A DNA stretch of 64,000 bases from Rhodobacteraceae bacterium CCMM004 (GCA_004005435.1 RZWH01000003.1:682001-746000); one strand, 5' to 3'. Positions 23,378 through 34,205 are shown, counted from the first letter of the stretch. Notes: generated from the letters alone by a model not told the origin. A program made the numbers and translations.

Positions 23378-24148
23378 ATGGATGCGATCTTCAAGGCCCT
23401 GAACGATCCCGCCCGCCGCGCGCTGCTCGACAGTCTGCGGCGGGAGGACGGGCAGACGCTGACCCAGCTTCAGTCACAGTTCGACATGACCCGCTTCGGC
23501 GTCATGAAGCATCTGTCGGTTCTGGAGGCCGCGTCCCTGATCACCGCGGTGAAGAGGGGGCGGTTCAAATACCACTACCTCAACGCCGTGCCCCTCCAGG
23601 AGGTGCTCGACCGTTGGATCGAGCCGCTCCTGGCCGCGCCCGCCGCCCGCGGGATGCTGACCCTCAAGTCAGAACTGGAAAAGGACGCTGCCATGACCGA
23701 CACGACCAAGCCCGACCTGGTGCTGCACACCTACATCGCTTGCACCCGCAACGCGCTGTGGGAGGCGCTGACCTCGGGCGCCGCCCGCGCGCGCTATCAC
23801 TTCGCCTCGGACCGGGTGGAGGGGAACTTTGCCGCCGAGGGGGACGAGGTGCGCCTCCTGAAGCCCGACGGGGGGCGGATGCTGACCGAGCGGGTGATCT
23901 CCATCACCCCCAAAGACCGCATCGAGACGACGTTCCAGCCCGGCTGGGTCGAGGCGGTCGAGGCCAGCCGCGTGGTCTTTTCCCTCGACGAGATCGCCAC
24001 GGGGATGAAGCTGACGATCGAGCACTACGGCCTGGGCGAGGGGACCGGCCACGTCAACGAGGGCTGGTCCAAGGTCCTGGCCGGGCTCAAGACCTATCTG
24101 GAAACCGGCGAAGGCCACCGCTTTTACGAAGAGGCGATGTCAGCCTGA
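23378..24148 (+). CDS. ArsR-type HTH fused to AHSA1/SRPBCC domain
   Basis: A 256-residue fusion. Residues 1-95 are an ArsR-family winged helix (AIFKALNDPARRALLDSLR, then MTRFGVMKHLSVLEAASLI); residues 107-255 are an AHSA1-type SRPBCC domain (ACTRNALWEALTSGA, ITPKDRIETTFQPGW, NEGWSKVLAGLKTYLE). No metal-binding Cys cluster is visible, so the ligand is probably a hydrophobic molecule held by the SRPBCC cavity. In many genomes these are two adjacent genes; here the frame is continuous, though an internal ATG at 23693 could also start the second domain. It probably represses itself and the divergent transporter. Confidence 0.88.
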   Translation: MDAIFKALNDPARRALLDSLRREDGQTLTQLQSQFDMTRFGVMKHLSVLEAASLITAVKRGRFKYHYLNAVPLQEVLDRWIEPLLAAPAARGMLTLKSELEKDAAMTDTTKPDLVLHTYIACTRNALWEALTSGAARARYHFASDRVEGNFAAEGDEVRLLKPDGGRMLTERVISITPKDRIETTFQPGWVEAVEASRVVFSLDEIATGMKLTIEHYGLGEGTGHVNEGWSKVLAGLKTYLETGEGHRFYEEAMSA

Positions 24149-24167
24149 GCGGACGGGCCCGGGCGCC

Positions 24168-24509
24168 TCAGTCGGCGCTCATCTGATCGAGGGTCAACGG
24201 CACGATGAAGTTGCCGTTGATCACCGTCGCCTGGGCGAGCGGGACCATCACCGTCTGCCCGGGCCGCGCCCCGAACAGCAACTCGATGCGCAGGTTGGTG
24301 AGCCCGCCCTGCCCCATTCGGGTGCTCACGACCCGGCCGACGACCGCCCCTTGGGACGTGATGACGTTGTTGTGGGTGGTCAGCCGCCGGGCGGTGCGCA
24401 CCGCCTCGTCCGGGACGCCCGCCGCGATCTCGGCCGCGGCCGGGTGCGGCGCGGTGAGACCGGACGCCGCCGTCAGGGCCAGGACCAGCGCGCTTGCCGA
24501 TGGCCGCAT
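24168..24509 (-). CDS. secreted hypothetical protein
   Basis: A 113-residue protein with a signal peptide ([20 protein letters not shown], cleavage probably after PHPAAA) and a mature part of about 85 residues containing [20 protein letters not shown] and [17 protein letters not shown], a beta-rich pattern that hints at a PRC-barrel-like fold, though I cannot assign it. It is convergent with the ArsR fusion gene and divergent from purL. Confidence 0.65.
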   Translation of the reverse strand: MRPSASALVLALTAASGLTAPHPAAAEIAAGVPDEAVRTARRLTTHNNVITSQGAVVGRVVSTRMGQGGLTNLRIELLFGARPGQTVMVPLAQATVINGNFIVPLTLDQMSAD

Positions 24510-24585
24510 GTCGCCTCCTTGTCCCCCTGCCCGAGGGCGCTAACACATCTCGGCGGGAAAATCACCTCTTCGGTGGCCCCGCACG

Positions 24586-24600
24586 GGCGCCTGAGGCGCC
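24586..24600 (+). promoter_or_regulatory. small hairpin upstream of purL
   Basis: GGCGCC-TGA-GGCGCC forms a perfect 6-bp stem, 70 bases before the purL start. It could belong to the purL leader; no purine riboswitch core is visible. Confidence 0.3.
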
Positions 24601-24670
24601 GATGCCACTTTGCCAACCGCCGCGCCCTCGCCTAAGAAGGCCCCGACCCCAGCAACCCCACGCGAGGCCC

Positions 24671-26830
<2,160 letters not shown>

Positions 26831-26908
26831 CCGCCCGCGCCTCGTCGCTTGCAGCGGCGGCGCGGCGTCTCTACATTTCGGAAGCGTCAACCGCGAGGAT
26901 CGCCCGCC

Positions 26909-27145
26909 ATGGCCATTTCGGCACAGGACATCGAAGATCTGCTGCGCGCGTCCTTTCCCAAGGCCCGGATCGTGGTCGAGGGCGACGACGGCGTGCATTT
27001 CTCGGCCCTGGTGGTCGACGAGAGCTTTCGCGGCCAGAATCGGGTGCAGCAGCAGCGCGCCGTCTACAGCGCGTTGAAGGGGAAGATGGACGGCAGCCAG
27101 GGCGAGTTGCACGCGCTCGCACTGACCACGCGGGCCCCGGAATGA
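26909..27145 (+). CDS. BolA family protein
   Basis: A 78-residue protein with the BolA fold: [20 protein letters not shown] near 8-27, [20 protein letters not shown] and a C-terminal [14 protein letters not shown]. The conserved His in HFSALVVD and HALAL are the residues that help bind a [2Fe-2S] cluster with monothiol glutaredoxins. A CGFS glutaredoxin is encoded 300 bases downstream, so an iron-sulfur trafficking or iron-sensing complex is likely. The stop overlaps the next ATG. Confidence 0.93.
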   Translation: MAISAQDIEDLLRASFPKARIVVEGDDGVHFSALVVDESFRGQNRVQQQRAVYSALKGKMDGSQGELHALALTTRAPE

Positions 27146-27387
27146 GCACCTTCAGCCTCTCCGCCGTCCTGGGCATCGCCATCCTGGGCGTCCTGGCGGT
27201 CCGCGCCACCATCGTCGTGCGCCGCGAGCGGGGCGCGCCGCGGGGCAGCCTGCCGGGCAAGGGGCACCATGTGATCGAGGCCAACTATTTCTCCGGCGGC
27301 GCGGGCGGCGGGCATTCCGCCAGCTACAAGGTGCCCAAGGACCCGCAGGCCTATGCCCGCCTGTTCGTGCCCCGCGACCGCGACTGA
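27142..27387 (+). CDS. small membrane protein between bolA and glutaredoxin
   Basis: An 81-residue protein with one N-terminal transmembrane helix ([20 protein letters not shown], about 4-23) followed by a basic, glycine-rich tail ([20 protein letters not shown]). The ATGA overlap with bolA implies coupled translation. Such small proteins are conserved in this position in related bacteria, but function is unknown; anchoring or quality control of the BolA-glutaredoxin pair is speculation. Confidence 0.75.
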   Translation: MSTFSLSAVLGIAILGVLAVRATIVVRRERGAPRGSLPGKGHHVIEANYFSGGAGGGHSASYKVPKDPQAYARLFVPRDRD

Positions 27388-27443
27388 GCCGCCGCCGCCC
27401 CCCGCACCGCACCGCGCCATCCACAGCATTCGAGAGGATCGTC

Positions 27444-27818
27444 ATGACCGCCGACACCGACACCGCCAAGACCCGCATCTCCGACACCATCGCCGAAAAC
27501 GACGTGGTGTTGTTCATGAAGGGGACCAAGTCCATGCCGCAATGCGGGTTCTCCAGCCGCGTGGCCGGGGTGCTGAACTTCATGGGTGTGGAGTATCACG
27601 ACGTCAACGTCCTGGCCGACGAGGGCGTCCGCCAGGGGATCAAGGAGTTCTCCGACTGGCCGACGATCCCCCAGCTCTACGTCAAGGGCGAGTTCGTGGG
27701 CGGCTGCGACATCGTGACCGAGATGACGCTGTCGGGCGAGCTGGACACGCTTTTGGCCGACAAGGGCGTGAGCTTCGACCAGGCGGCGGCCGAAAAAATC
27801 CGCGAGGCCAACGCCTGA
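27444..27818 (+). CDS. grxD: monothiol glutaredoxin (Grx4/GrxD type)
   Basis: Binds and transfers [2Fe-2S] clusters, often with BolA. The 124 residues contain the active-site CGFS within [20 protein letters not shown] (about 32-51), the glutathione-binding [20 protein letters not shown] (about 73-92) and a helical end. An ATG preceded by GAGAGG-type sequence opens it. It closes a bolA, membrane protein, grxD run. Confidence 0.95.
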   Translation: MTADTDTAKTRISDTIAENDVVLFMKGTKSMPQCGFSSRVAGVLNFMGVEYHDVNVLADEGVRQGIKEFSDWPTIPQLYVKGEFVGGCDIVTEMTLSGELDTLLADKGVSFDQAAAEKIREANA

Positions 27819-27825
27819 GCCGAGG

Positions 27826-28548
27826 GTGGCGCCCGGCCTGATCGCGGTCGCGCTGGCCGCCGCCTGGGCGCTTGGCACGGGTCTGATCGGCTGGGCCGTC
27901 GTCCGCGGTCGCCGCCGCGCTGCCGCGCTGCGCACCCATGCCGCCGAGGCGGGGCTGGAGGTGTCCGAGGAAGCCGGGTCGGGCGGACGCGTGCTGTGCC
28001 TGCGCCACCCCGCCGAAGGCTGGACCATCACCGCCTATCGATCGCGATCCGCCTCCGACGGGGGCGGCACCGGCCCGGGTCGGCGCGGCTATTGGACCGA
28101 ATGGGCGGCCCCCGCCCCGGCGACCGACGGTGGGTTCGCGGTGCTGGGCCCCGCCCTACCGCCGCAGGCCGCGGCCCGCGCCGGACGGGTGATGACCCTT
28201 ATGGGCGGGCATGTCGGCGATCTGTTCCTCGCCGGGATCGCCCGCGGGCTGGGTGCCGAGGCCGAAGGCCTCGCTTCCGTCCCGCACCAACCCGCGCCCG
28301 AAGTCGGCGTGTTGCTCAGCACCCCCGGCGCGGAAGCGGCGTTGACCCCGATCCTGGCCCACCCCGCCCTGCGCGAGAGCCGCCGCGGCCGCAGCGAGAT
28401 GCGCCAGCCGGTGGTGTTGTTCGGTCCCGGAGGTCTGCGGGTGCGGGTGCGGGCACCGCTGACCGATGGCGCCGACGCTGCGCACCTGGCCGATCTGGGC
28501 CGCGCCCTGGCCGATGCGTTGCGCGGCGATCAGCCCGCCTCCGCCTGA
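27826..28548 (+). CDS. membrane-anchored hypothetical protein
   Basis: A 240-residue protein starting with GTG seven bases after the grxD stop. Residues 3-27 form a hydrophobic helix followed by basic GRRRAAALR, so the C-terminal 200 residues are probably cytoplasmic. The soluble part has ITAYRSRSASDGG, YWTEWAAPAP and VMTLMGGHVGDLF, none of which I can assign. Tight spacing suggests the same transcript as grxD. Confidence 0.65.
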   Translation: MAPGLIAVALAAAWALGTGLIGWAVVRGRRRAAALRTHAAEAGLEVSEEAGSGGRVLCLRHPAEGWTITAYRSRSASDGGGTGPGRRGYWTEWAAPAPATDGGFAVLGPALPPQAAARAGRVMTLMGGHVGDLFLAGIARGLGAEAEGLASVPHQPAPEVGVLLSTPGAEAALTPILAHPALRESRRGRSEMRQPVVLFGPGGLRVRVRAPLTDGADAAHLADLGRALADALRGDQPASA

Positions 28549-28744
28549 GCCGCGCGCCCGGCGAACCTCCGACCGCGCTTCGGGGGGTGCCAGGAGCAGG
28601 ATGCGGGATGAACGGACGCGCCCAAGCGCCTCACCGCGCCCGCTGATAGGCTGGGCCGCGGCGGCCTCCGTTCAATGCGGGGTCGGTTGGTTTTGCGTCC
28701 AGCGGTCCGAAACCCTTGCCCATGGCGAAAGCCCACAACGGTCA
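28549..28744. other. gene-free stretch before the 6S RNA candidate
   Basis: No supported reading frame. The minus-strand sequence around 28690-28740 (GGGCAAGGGTTTCGG) may form the 3' tail of the neighbouring RNA. Short open frames here have no family features. Confidence 0.4.
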
Positions 28745-28905
28745 TGACTTTCCTGATGCCCAGCCTTAAGCGCCCGCTGGCGGCACGCCGGGCAGCGCCG
28801 TCCCGCCCCCACGGCGCGGCGCTCTGGCCGCCTCCCCTCGGGACGGCGCTGCCGGTCGTTCAAAGCGGGGGCGCTTGGCGCCGGGGGCATTCTGCTCCAA
28901 GGAGG
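28745..28905 (-). ncRNA. ssrS: 6S RNA candidate downstream of zapA
   Basis: A long rod-shaped structure directly behind zapA, the place where 6S RNA is found in many proteobacteria. Stems: a perfect 13-bp terminal stem (28793-28805 with 28839-28851), a second stem (28768-28778 with 28864-28876, two unpaired bases) and ATGCCC/GGGCAT (28756-28761 with 28885-28890). Unpaired stretches between them could be the central bubble that mimics an open promoter. The strand follows zapA by analogy; ends are approximate. The usual folate cyclo-ligase neighbour is absent. Confidence 0.55.
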
Positions 28906-28924
28906 GCTGCCCCGCGCGCCGGGA

Positions 28925-29320
28925 TCACTCGGCGGCGCGTTCCTCGACCCGGTCGGCGATGGCCTCGGCCCGCGCGGCGAGTTCGGCCATGGTGTCGACC
29001 ACCGCCGCCGGGATCACCGGCACCTCGACGCGATGCGGCTCGGGCGCGGGGGCGGATTTCAGCGCCTGAACCTCTTCGGACAGGACCGTCACCTGCTGCT
29101 CCATCCGGCGGAGCTGTTCCTCCATCCCCGCCGTCTTGTCCGCCAGCATCAGGCCGGACATCAGGAGCATCCGGGTCTCGGGGATGCGGCCGATCTGATC
29201 GCTGAGCACCGTCGCCTCGGCATCGAGCAGACGCGCGGCGCTTTGCAGAAAGTGCTCTTCGCCGTCCTGGCAGGCGACCTCGTACTCCCGTCCGCCGATG
29301 GCGACCTTGACCTCAGGCAT
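28925..29320 (-). CDS. zapA: cell division protein ZapA
   Basis: Promotes FtsZ filament bundling at midcell. The 131 residues have the ZapA head (MPEVKVAIGGREYEVACQDG, then LDAEATVLSDQIG) followed by a long coiled coil (about 65-90) and a helical tail rich in Ala and Glu. I chose the ATG at 29320, eight bases inside the preceding gene and at the start of conservation, rather than 29329. A 6S RNA candidate follows. Confidence 0.9.
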   Translation of the reverse strand: MPEVKVAIGGREYEVACQDGEEHFLQSAARLLDAEATVLSDQIGRIPETRMLLMSGLMLADKTAGMEEQLRRMEQQVTVLSEEVQALKSAPAPEPHRVEVPVIPAAVVDTMAELAARAEAIADRVEERAAE

Positions 29321-29825
29321 TGGCTCCACGCTCCTCGCCTCCGTCGACCAGGGGCGCCAGCGCCCCCAGGATCTGTTCCATCTCGGCGCGGTCGCTGTCG
29401 CGGGCGGCGGTCAGCGCCTCCAACTCGCCGCGCAGCGCGCCGTTCACCAGGTCGGCATCGGCGAGCCCGGCGGCATTGGCCTCGCGCAGCGCCTGGCTGG
29501 TCTCGCGCAGGGCCGCATTCACCCGCTTGAGCCGCGCGCGGTCCTCTTCCAACTCGGCGACCACCCGGCGGGCGGTCTCCAGATCGTTTTCCAACTGCGT
29601 CACCCGGCCGTCCTGGCGCGCCTTGATCGCGCGCACCCGCTCTTCGAGCTGGGCGGTCAGCTCGCGTTCGGCCTCCAACTCGGCCTGCACCTCGGCGGCG
29701 CTCGGCCCGTCGTCCTGGGGCGCGGGATCCGGCGCGGCCACGGGACGCTCCAGCACATCCACGCCCGCACCGATCCGGTCCAGCGCGGCGGTGATCCGCC
29801 TCTGTAGCTCGGTGATGTCCATCAT
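29313..29825 (-). CDS. coiled-coil protein upstream of zapA
   Basis: A 170-residue acidic protein, coiled coil over most of residues 40-155 (ELEAERELTAQLEERVRAIK, then LENDLETARRVVAELEEDRA). No signal or membrane segment. Its position, coupled to zapA by an eight-base overlap, suggests a partner in divisome assembly, in the manner of ZapB-type coiled coils; that is inference, as sequence alone does not assign a family. Two adjacent ATGs could start it. Confidence 0.8.
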   Translation of the reverse strand: MMDITELQRRITAALDRIGAGVDVLERPVAAPDPAPQDDGPSAAEVQAELEAERELTAQLEERVRAIKARQDGRVTQLENDLETARRVVAELEEDRARLKRVNAALRETSQALREANAAGLADADLVNGALRGELEALTAARDSDRAEMEQILGALAPLVDGGEERGANA

Positions 29826-30039
29826 GCTGCCTGTCCTCTCGCGCGCGGTCCCGCTTGCCGTCGCAGTGCGAATCGCAGGAACTCGGGTTTGGCCGCTTTA
29901 TGACGCGGAATCGGGGCGAATTCAGCCCCCCTTTGCCCGAATCGGCCGCGGGACGCCGGGCCGCGCCGCTTGAACTCGGGTCGGGGCCTGCGTATCAGGC
30001 GGCAACGCCCGCACCCTGCCCTTGCAAAGGACGCTGCCC

Positions 30040-32055
30040 GTGGACCTCTCGACACTTCGTGACCGCAATCCCGATCACTTCGACAAGGCGGCCGCGCTGC
30101 GCTTTCTCGCCCTCGACGCCGTGAAGGCGGCGAACTCGGGGCACACGGGGATGCCCATGGGCATGGCGGACGTGGCCACCGTGCTGTTCCAGCGGCATTT
30201 GAAGTTCGACGCCGCCGCGCCGGATTGGCCCGACCGCGACCGGTTCATCCTGTCGGCGGGGCACGGCTCGATGCTGCTCTACGGGCTCTTGCACCTCACC
30301 GGCTACGAGGACATGACGCTGGAGCAGATCCGCGACTTCCGCCAATGGGGGTCGCGGACGGCGGGGCATCCGGAATACGGACACGCCAAGGGGATCGAGA
30401 CCACGACCGGCCCGCTGGGTCAGGGACTGGCGAACTCGGTCGGCTTTGCCATCGCCGAGGAGTCGCTGCGCGCCCGTTTCGGGGCCAAGGTCGTGGATCA
30501 CCGCACCTACGTGATCGCCGGCGACGGCTGCCTGATGGAGGGCGTGAGCCAAGAGGCCATCGCCCTGGCCGGGCACCTGCGCCTGGGCCGTCTGATCGTG
30601 TTCTTCGACGACAACGGCATCACCATCGACGGCAAAGTGAGTCTGGCCGACTCCACCGATCAGAAGGCCCGTTTCGCCGCGTCGGGTTGGCACGTGCAGG
30701 ATTGCGACGGGCACGACCCCGAGGCCATCGACACCGCCATCCGCGCGGCCCAGGACGACCCGCGCCCGTCGATGATCGCCTGCCGCACCCATATCGCCCT
30801 GGGCACCGCGGCGCAGGACACGGCCAAGGGGCATGGCGCGCTGACCGACGATCAGCTCATCGCCGACACCCGCGACGCCTATGGCTGGGGCCACGCGCCC
30901 TTCGACATCCCCGCCGAGATCAAGTCGGCCTGGGAAGACATCGGCCGCCGCGGCGCCGAGACGCGGGCGGCGTGGGAGGAACGGCTCGCCGACCTCTCCG
31001 ACAACCGCCGTGCGCTGTTCCAACGGGTGCAGGCGGGCGAGGCGCCCAAGAAGTTGGCGGCGACGATCCGGGCGCTGAAGAAGCAGATCAGCGAAACCGC
31101 GCCAAAGGTTGCCACCCGCAAAAGCTCGGAAATGGTGCTGGAGGTGGTCAATCCGATCATGCCCGAGACCCTGGGCGGCTCGGCCGACCTGACGGGCTCG
31201 AACAACACGCTGACCTCGGACCTGGGCAAGTTCACCGCCGAGGACCGCAAGGGTCGCTACATCCACTACGGCATCCGCGAGCACGGCATGGCCGCGGCAA
31301 TGAACGGCATGGCGCTGCACGGCGGCGTGCGGCCTTACGGCGGCACCTTCATGTGCTTCACCGACTATGCGCGCCCGGCGATGCGCCTGTCGGCGCTGAT
31401 GGGGATCGCGCCGGTCTACGTCATGACCCACGACAGCATCGGATTGGGCGAGGACGGCCCGACGCACCAGCCGGTCGAGCATCTGGCAATGCTGCGCGCG
31501 ACGCCCAACACCTATGTCTTCCGCCCTGCCGACACGGTCGAGACGGCCGAGGCGTGGGAGCTGGCGCTGACCCGCAGCGACGCGCCCGCGGTCCTGGCGC
31601 TGACCCGGCAGGGGGTGCCCACGGTCCGCACCGCCCACAAGCAAAAGAACCTCAGCGCCCAAGGCGCCTATGTGCTGGCCGACGCCGATGGCAAGCGGCA
31701 GGCGGTGCTTCTGGCCACTGGGTCCGAGGTGTCGGTGGCGATGGCCGCCCGCGATCTGCTGCACAGCGAAGGCATCGGCACCCGCGTCGTGTCCATGCCC
31801 TGTTGGGAACTGTTCGAAGACCAGGACGAGAGCTATCGCCGCAAGGTGCTGCCGGCCGGTCCGGTGCGGGTGGCGGTGGAGGCCGGCGTGCGCCTGGGCT
31901 GGGATCGCTGGCTCTACGGCGAACGGGGACGGCGCGACAAGGGCGGCTTCGTCGGCATGGAGGGCTTCGGCGCCTCGGCCCCGGCCGAGACGCTCTACGA
32001 GAAGTTCGGGATCACCGCCGAGGCCGTGGCGGAGCGGGTGAAATCCCTGCTCTGA
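30040..32055 (+). CDS. tkt: transketolase
   Basis: Thiamine-diphosphate enzyme moving two-carbon units in the pentose phosphate and Calvin pathways. The 671 residues have [19 protein letters not shown] near 26-44, [12 protein letters not shown], the ThDP motif [13 protein letters not shown] with [24 protein letters not shown] near 464-482, and a C-terminal domain. I chose the GTG at 30040 preceded by AAAGGA; a TTG at 30022 is less likely. The upstream 214-base divergent region holds three GAATC sites. Two hairpins follow the stop. Confidence 0.95.
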   Translation: MDLSTLRDRNPDHFDKAAALRFLALDAVKAANSGHTGMPMGMADVATVLFQRHLKFDAAAPDWPDRDRFILSAGHGSMLLYGLLHLTGYEDMTLEQIRDFRQWGSRTAGHPEYGHAKGIETTTGPLGQGLANSVGFAIAEESLRARFGAKVVDHRTYVIAGDGCLMEGVSQEAIALAGHLRLGRLIVFFDDNGITIDGKVSLADSTDQKARFAASGWHVQDCDGHDPEAIDTAIRAAQDDPRPSMIACRTHIALGTAAQDTAKGHGALTDDQLIADTRDAYGWGHAPFDIPAEIKSAWEDIGRRGAETRAAWEERLADLSDNRRALFQRVQAGEAPKKLAATIRALKKQISETAPKVATRKSSEMVLEVVNPIMPETLGGSADLTGSNNTLTSDLGKFTAEDRKGRYIHYGIREHGMAAAMNGMALHGGVRPYGGTFMCFTDYARPAMRLSALMGIAPVYVMTHDSIGLGEDGPTHQPVEHLAMLRATPNTYVFRPADTVETAEAWELALTRSDAPAVLALTRQGVPTVRTAHKQKNLSAQGAYVLADADGKRQAVLLATGSEVSVAMAARDLLHSEGIGTRVVSMPCWELFEDQDESYRRKVLPAGPVRVAVEAGVRLGWDRWLYGERGRRDKGGFVGMEGFGASAPAETLYEKFGITAEAVAERVKSLL

Positions 32056-32057
32056 CA

Positions 32058-32078
32058 CGAATTTTCGTCGAAAATTCG
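32058..32078. terminator. TTCG-T-CGAA hairpin after tkt, first of two
   Basis: CGAATTTTCG-T-CGAAAATTCG is a perfect inverted repeat just after the tkt stop, between convergent tkt and nusB. The AT-rich arms supply T-runs on both strands. It belongs to a hairpin type seen again at 32083 and 54598. Confidence 0.7.
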
Positions 32079-32082
32079 CAGG

Positions 32083-32103
32083 CGATCCTTCGTCGAAGGA
32101 TCG
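32083..32103. terminator. TTCG-T-CGAA hairpin, second of two
   Basis: CGATCCTTCG-T-CGAAGGATCG is a second perfect inverted repeat, five bases after the first and eight bases before the end of nusB. Both share the core TTCGTCGAA with different arms, as expected for compensatory change. Confidence 0.7.
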
Positions 32104-32110
32104 TCTCGCC

Positions 32111-32590
32111 TCAGAATGCCTCCGGCCGCGCCTCGCGGGCCATGTGGTCGAGGACGGCGTTGACGAACTTGGGTTCGCGGCCTTCGGGAAAGAAGGCGCG
32201 GGCCACGTCCACGAACTCCACGATCACCACTTTGGGCGGTGTGGCCCCAGCGGTCAGCTCGGCCCCCGCGGCGCGGAACAGCGCGCGGAGCGTCGGGTCG
32301 ATGCGGTGGATCGGCCACTTGGCCACCAGCGCCCGGTCGGTCATCTGGTCGATCTTGGCCTGCCGCTCCACCGCGCCTTCCAGCAGCGCGCGGAACAGGT
32401 CGACGTCGCCCTCGGCCATCTCCTCGCCGTCGTAGACCGCGCCGAAGCGGTGGGTCTCGAACTCGGACCGCACCGTGTCGATCGTCAGGCCGGAATGCTC
32501 CATCTGGAACAGCGCCTGCACGGCGTAGAGGCGCGCCGCGGACTTCATCTGCCGGCGGTCGCGCTTGCGGGTCGGGGCGGCGTCGCTCAC
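32111..32590 (-). CDS. nusB: transcription antitermination factor NusB
   Basis: RNA-binding protein needed for rRNA antitermination. The 159 residues contain SAARLYAVQALFQMEHSGL near 17-35, KIDQMTDRALVAKWPIHRID and the conserved end PKVVIVEFVDVARAFFPEG with FVNAVLD. The GTG start at 32590 overlaps the ribH stop as GTGA. Last gene of the riboflavin operon, its usual place in alphaproteobacteria. Confidence 0.94.
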   Translation of the reverse strand: MSDAAPTRKRDRRQMKSAARLYAVQALFQMEHSGLTIDTVRSEFETHRFGAVYDGEEMAEGDVDLFRALLEGAVERQAKIDQMTDRALVAKWPIHRIDPTLRALFRAAGAELTAGATPPKVVIVEFVDVARAFFPEGREPKFVNAVLDHMAREARPEAF

Positions 32591-33093
32591 GCCTCGCCCC
32601 CGCGCTTGAACCCGATCCCGCGGGTCCGCGACCAGCGCTGACCGAGCGCGATCAGGTGCAGCGCCGCCGCCGCCGCGCCGCCGCCCTTGTCCTGATCGTT
32701 GGGGTCGGCGCGCACGGCCGCCTGCGCGTGATTTTCCACCGTCAGGATGCCGTTGCCGATGCAGCAGCCGTCGAGGCCGAGAAGCGTCAGGCCGCGGCTG
32801 GAGTCGTTGCACACCGTGTCATAGTGCGTGGTCTCGCCCCGGATGACGCAGCCCAGTGCCACAAACCCGTCGAAGTCTCCCGTGCGCTGGGCGATGCGGA
32901 TCGCCGTCGGCACCTCCAGTGCGCCGGGCACCTCGACCGTCTCGTGGGTCGCGCCGACGCCGTCCAGACCCGCGCGGGCGCCGGTCAGCAGCATGTCGGC
33001 GATGTCGCGGTAGTAGGGTGCGACGACGATCAGCACGCGGGGTGCCTTGTCGAAGGACGGCAGCGGCGGGGTGTAGTGCGAGGCTCCGGCCAT
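32587..33093 (-). CDS. ribH: 6,7-dimethyl-8-ribityllumazine synthase
   Basis: Condenses the pyrimidine intermediate with 3,4-dihydroxy-2-butanone 4-phosphate in riboflavin synthesis. The 168 residues have VLIVVAPYYRDIADMLLTGA near 20-39, VPGALEVPTAIRIA, ALGCVIRGETTHYDTVCNDS near 79-98 (with the His used for proton transfer) and GILTVENHAQA. The ATG at 33093 overlaps the last base of the ribB stop. Normal family length. Confidence 0.95.
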   Translation of the reverse strand: MAGASHYTPPLPSFDKAPRVLIVVAPYYRDIADMLLTGARAGLDGVGATHETVEVPGALEVPTAIRIAQRTGDFDGFVALGCVIRGETTHYDTVCNDSSRGLTLLGLDGCCIGNGILTVENHAQAAVRADPNDQDKGGGAAAAALHLIALGQRWSRTRGIGFKRGGEA

Positions 33094-34205
33094 CAACCGA
33101 TCTCCGATATCTTGCGGGTGCCGACAATTTCGAGCCCGTAGGCTTCGAGCCCCACGACTTTGGGGCGCGGCGAGTTGGTGAGGAGGATCATCCGGGCGAT
33201 GCCGAGGGACGACAGGATCTGCGCGCCGAGGCCGTATTGGCGCAGCGTCTGAGGAGACACCTCCTCAGCGGCGGCGAGCTTCATGTGGAGGTCGCGCAGG
33301 AGCACCAGCACCCCCCGCCCTTCGGCCGCGATCAACCTCATCGCGTCGCCGAACTCGCGCGCCCGCCCCTTCGGCCCGGTGCCCACCACGTCCAGCAGCG
33401 GGTCCATGGCGTGCATCCGCACCAGCACCGGGTCGTCGCCCGAGATGTCGCCCTTGATCAGCACGATGTGCTCGGCACCCTGCGTCTCGTCGGTGTAGAT
33501 GCGCAGGGTCCAGTCGCCGCCGAACTCGCTCTGCACGGTCTGCTCGTCGCGGACTCGGACCAGGTTGTCGTGGCGGCGGCGATAGGCGATCAGCTCGCTG
33601 ATGGTGCCGATCTTGAGGTTGTGGCGCTGGGCGAAGGCGACGAGGTCGGGCAGCCGCGCCATCGAGCCGTCCTCGTTCATGATCTCGCAGATCACGCCGG
33701 AGGGGTTCAGGCCCGCAAGCCGCGCGATGTCCACCGCGGCCTCGGTATGGCCCGCGCGCACCAGAACGCCGCCGTCGCGGGCGCGCAGGGGAAAGACGTG
33801 GCCGGGCGTGGCGATGTCCGCCGCGGTCTTGCCTGCGTCGATGGCCACGGCGACGGTGCGGGCGCGGTCGTGGGCCGAGATGCCGGTCGAGACCCCCTCG
33901 CGCGCCTCGATGGAGACGGTGAAGGCGGTCTCGTGGCGGCTGGAGTTGTAGGAGGCCATGAGCGGCAGGCCGAGGGCGTCCACCCTCTGGCCTGTGAGGC
34001 TGAGGCAGATCAGGCCGCGGCCGTGGGTGGCCATGAAGTTGATCGCGTCGGGCGTCGCCATCTGCGCGGGGATCACCAGGTCGCCCTCGTTCTCGCGGTC
34101 CTCGTGGTCGACGAGGATGAACATGCGCCCATTGCGCGCGTCCTCGATGATCTCGTCGATGGACGAGACGGCGTCGTGATAGTCGGGAGCGAGGCTGTCG
34201 GTCAT
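33093..34205 (-). CDS. ribB: 3,4-dihydroxy-2-butanone 4-phosphate synthase with degenerate GTP cyclohydrolase II domain
   Basis: Makes the four-carbon precursor of riboflavin from ribulose 5-phosphate. Residues 1-205 are the RibB domain: ILVDHEDRENEGDLVIPAQM near 31-50, FMATHGRGLICLSL, SIEAREGVSTGISAHDRA and RAGHTEAAVDIARLAG near 150-165. Residues 210-370 resemble GTP cyclohydrolase II, but the zinc Cys set (SECLTGD...RCDCG type) is absent: the matching stretch reads VRMHAMDPLLDVVGTG. So the protein is probably monofunctional and a separate ribA must lie elsewhere. Confidence 0.94.
   Translation of the reverse strand: MTDSLAPDYHDAVSSIDEIIEDARNGRMFILVDHEDRENEGDLVIPAQMATPDAINFMATHGRGLICLSLTGQRVDALGLPLMASYNSSRHETAFTVSIEAREGVSTGISAHDRARTVAVAIDAGKTAADIATPGHVFPLRARDGGVLVRAGHTEAAVDIARLAGLNPSGVICEIMNEDGSMARLPDLVAFAQRHNLKIGTISELIAYRRRHDNLVRVRDEQTVQSEFGGDWTLRIYTDETQGAEHIVLIKGDISGDDPVLVRMHAMDPLLDVVGTGPKGRAREFGDAMRLIAAEGRGVLVLLRDLHMKLAAAEEVSPQTLRQYGLGAQILSSLGIARMILLTNSPRPKVVGLEAYGLEIVGTRKISEIG

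Noticed and set aside
23378-24148. two separate genes (arsR and an AHSA1 protein) joined by a sequencing error
   Set aside because: The frame is continuous through a plausible linker (about residues 96-106) with no slippery run; fusion is the simpler reading, though an internal ATG at 23693 is noted.
28549-28924. small protein genes behind the membrane protein at 27826
   Set aside because: Short frames there have no ribosome site or domain, and the region is better explained by a structured RNA.
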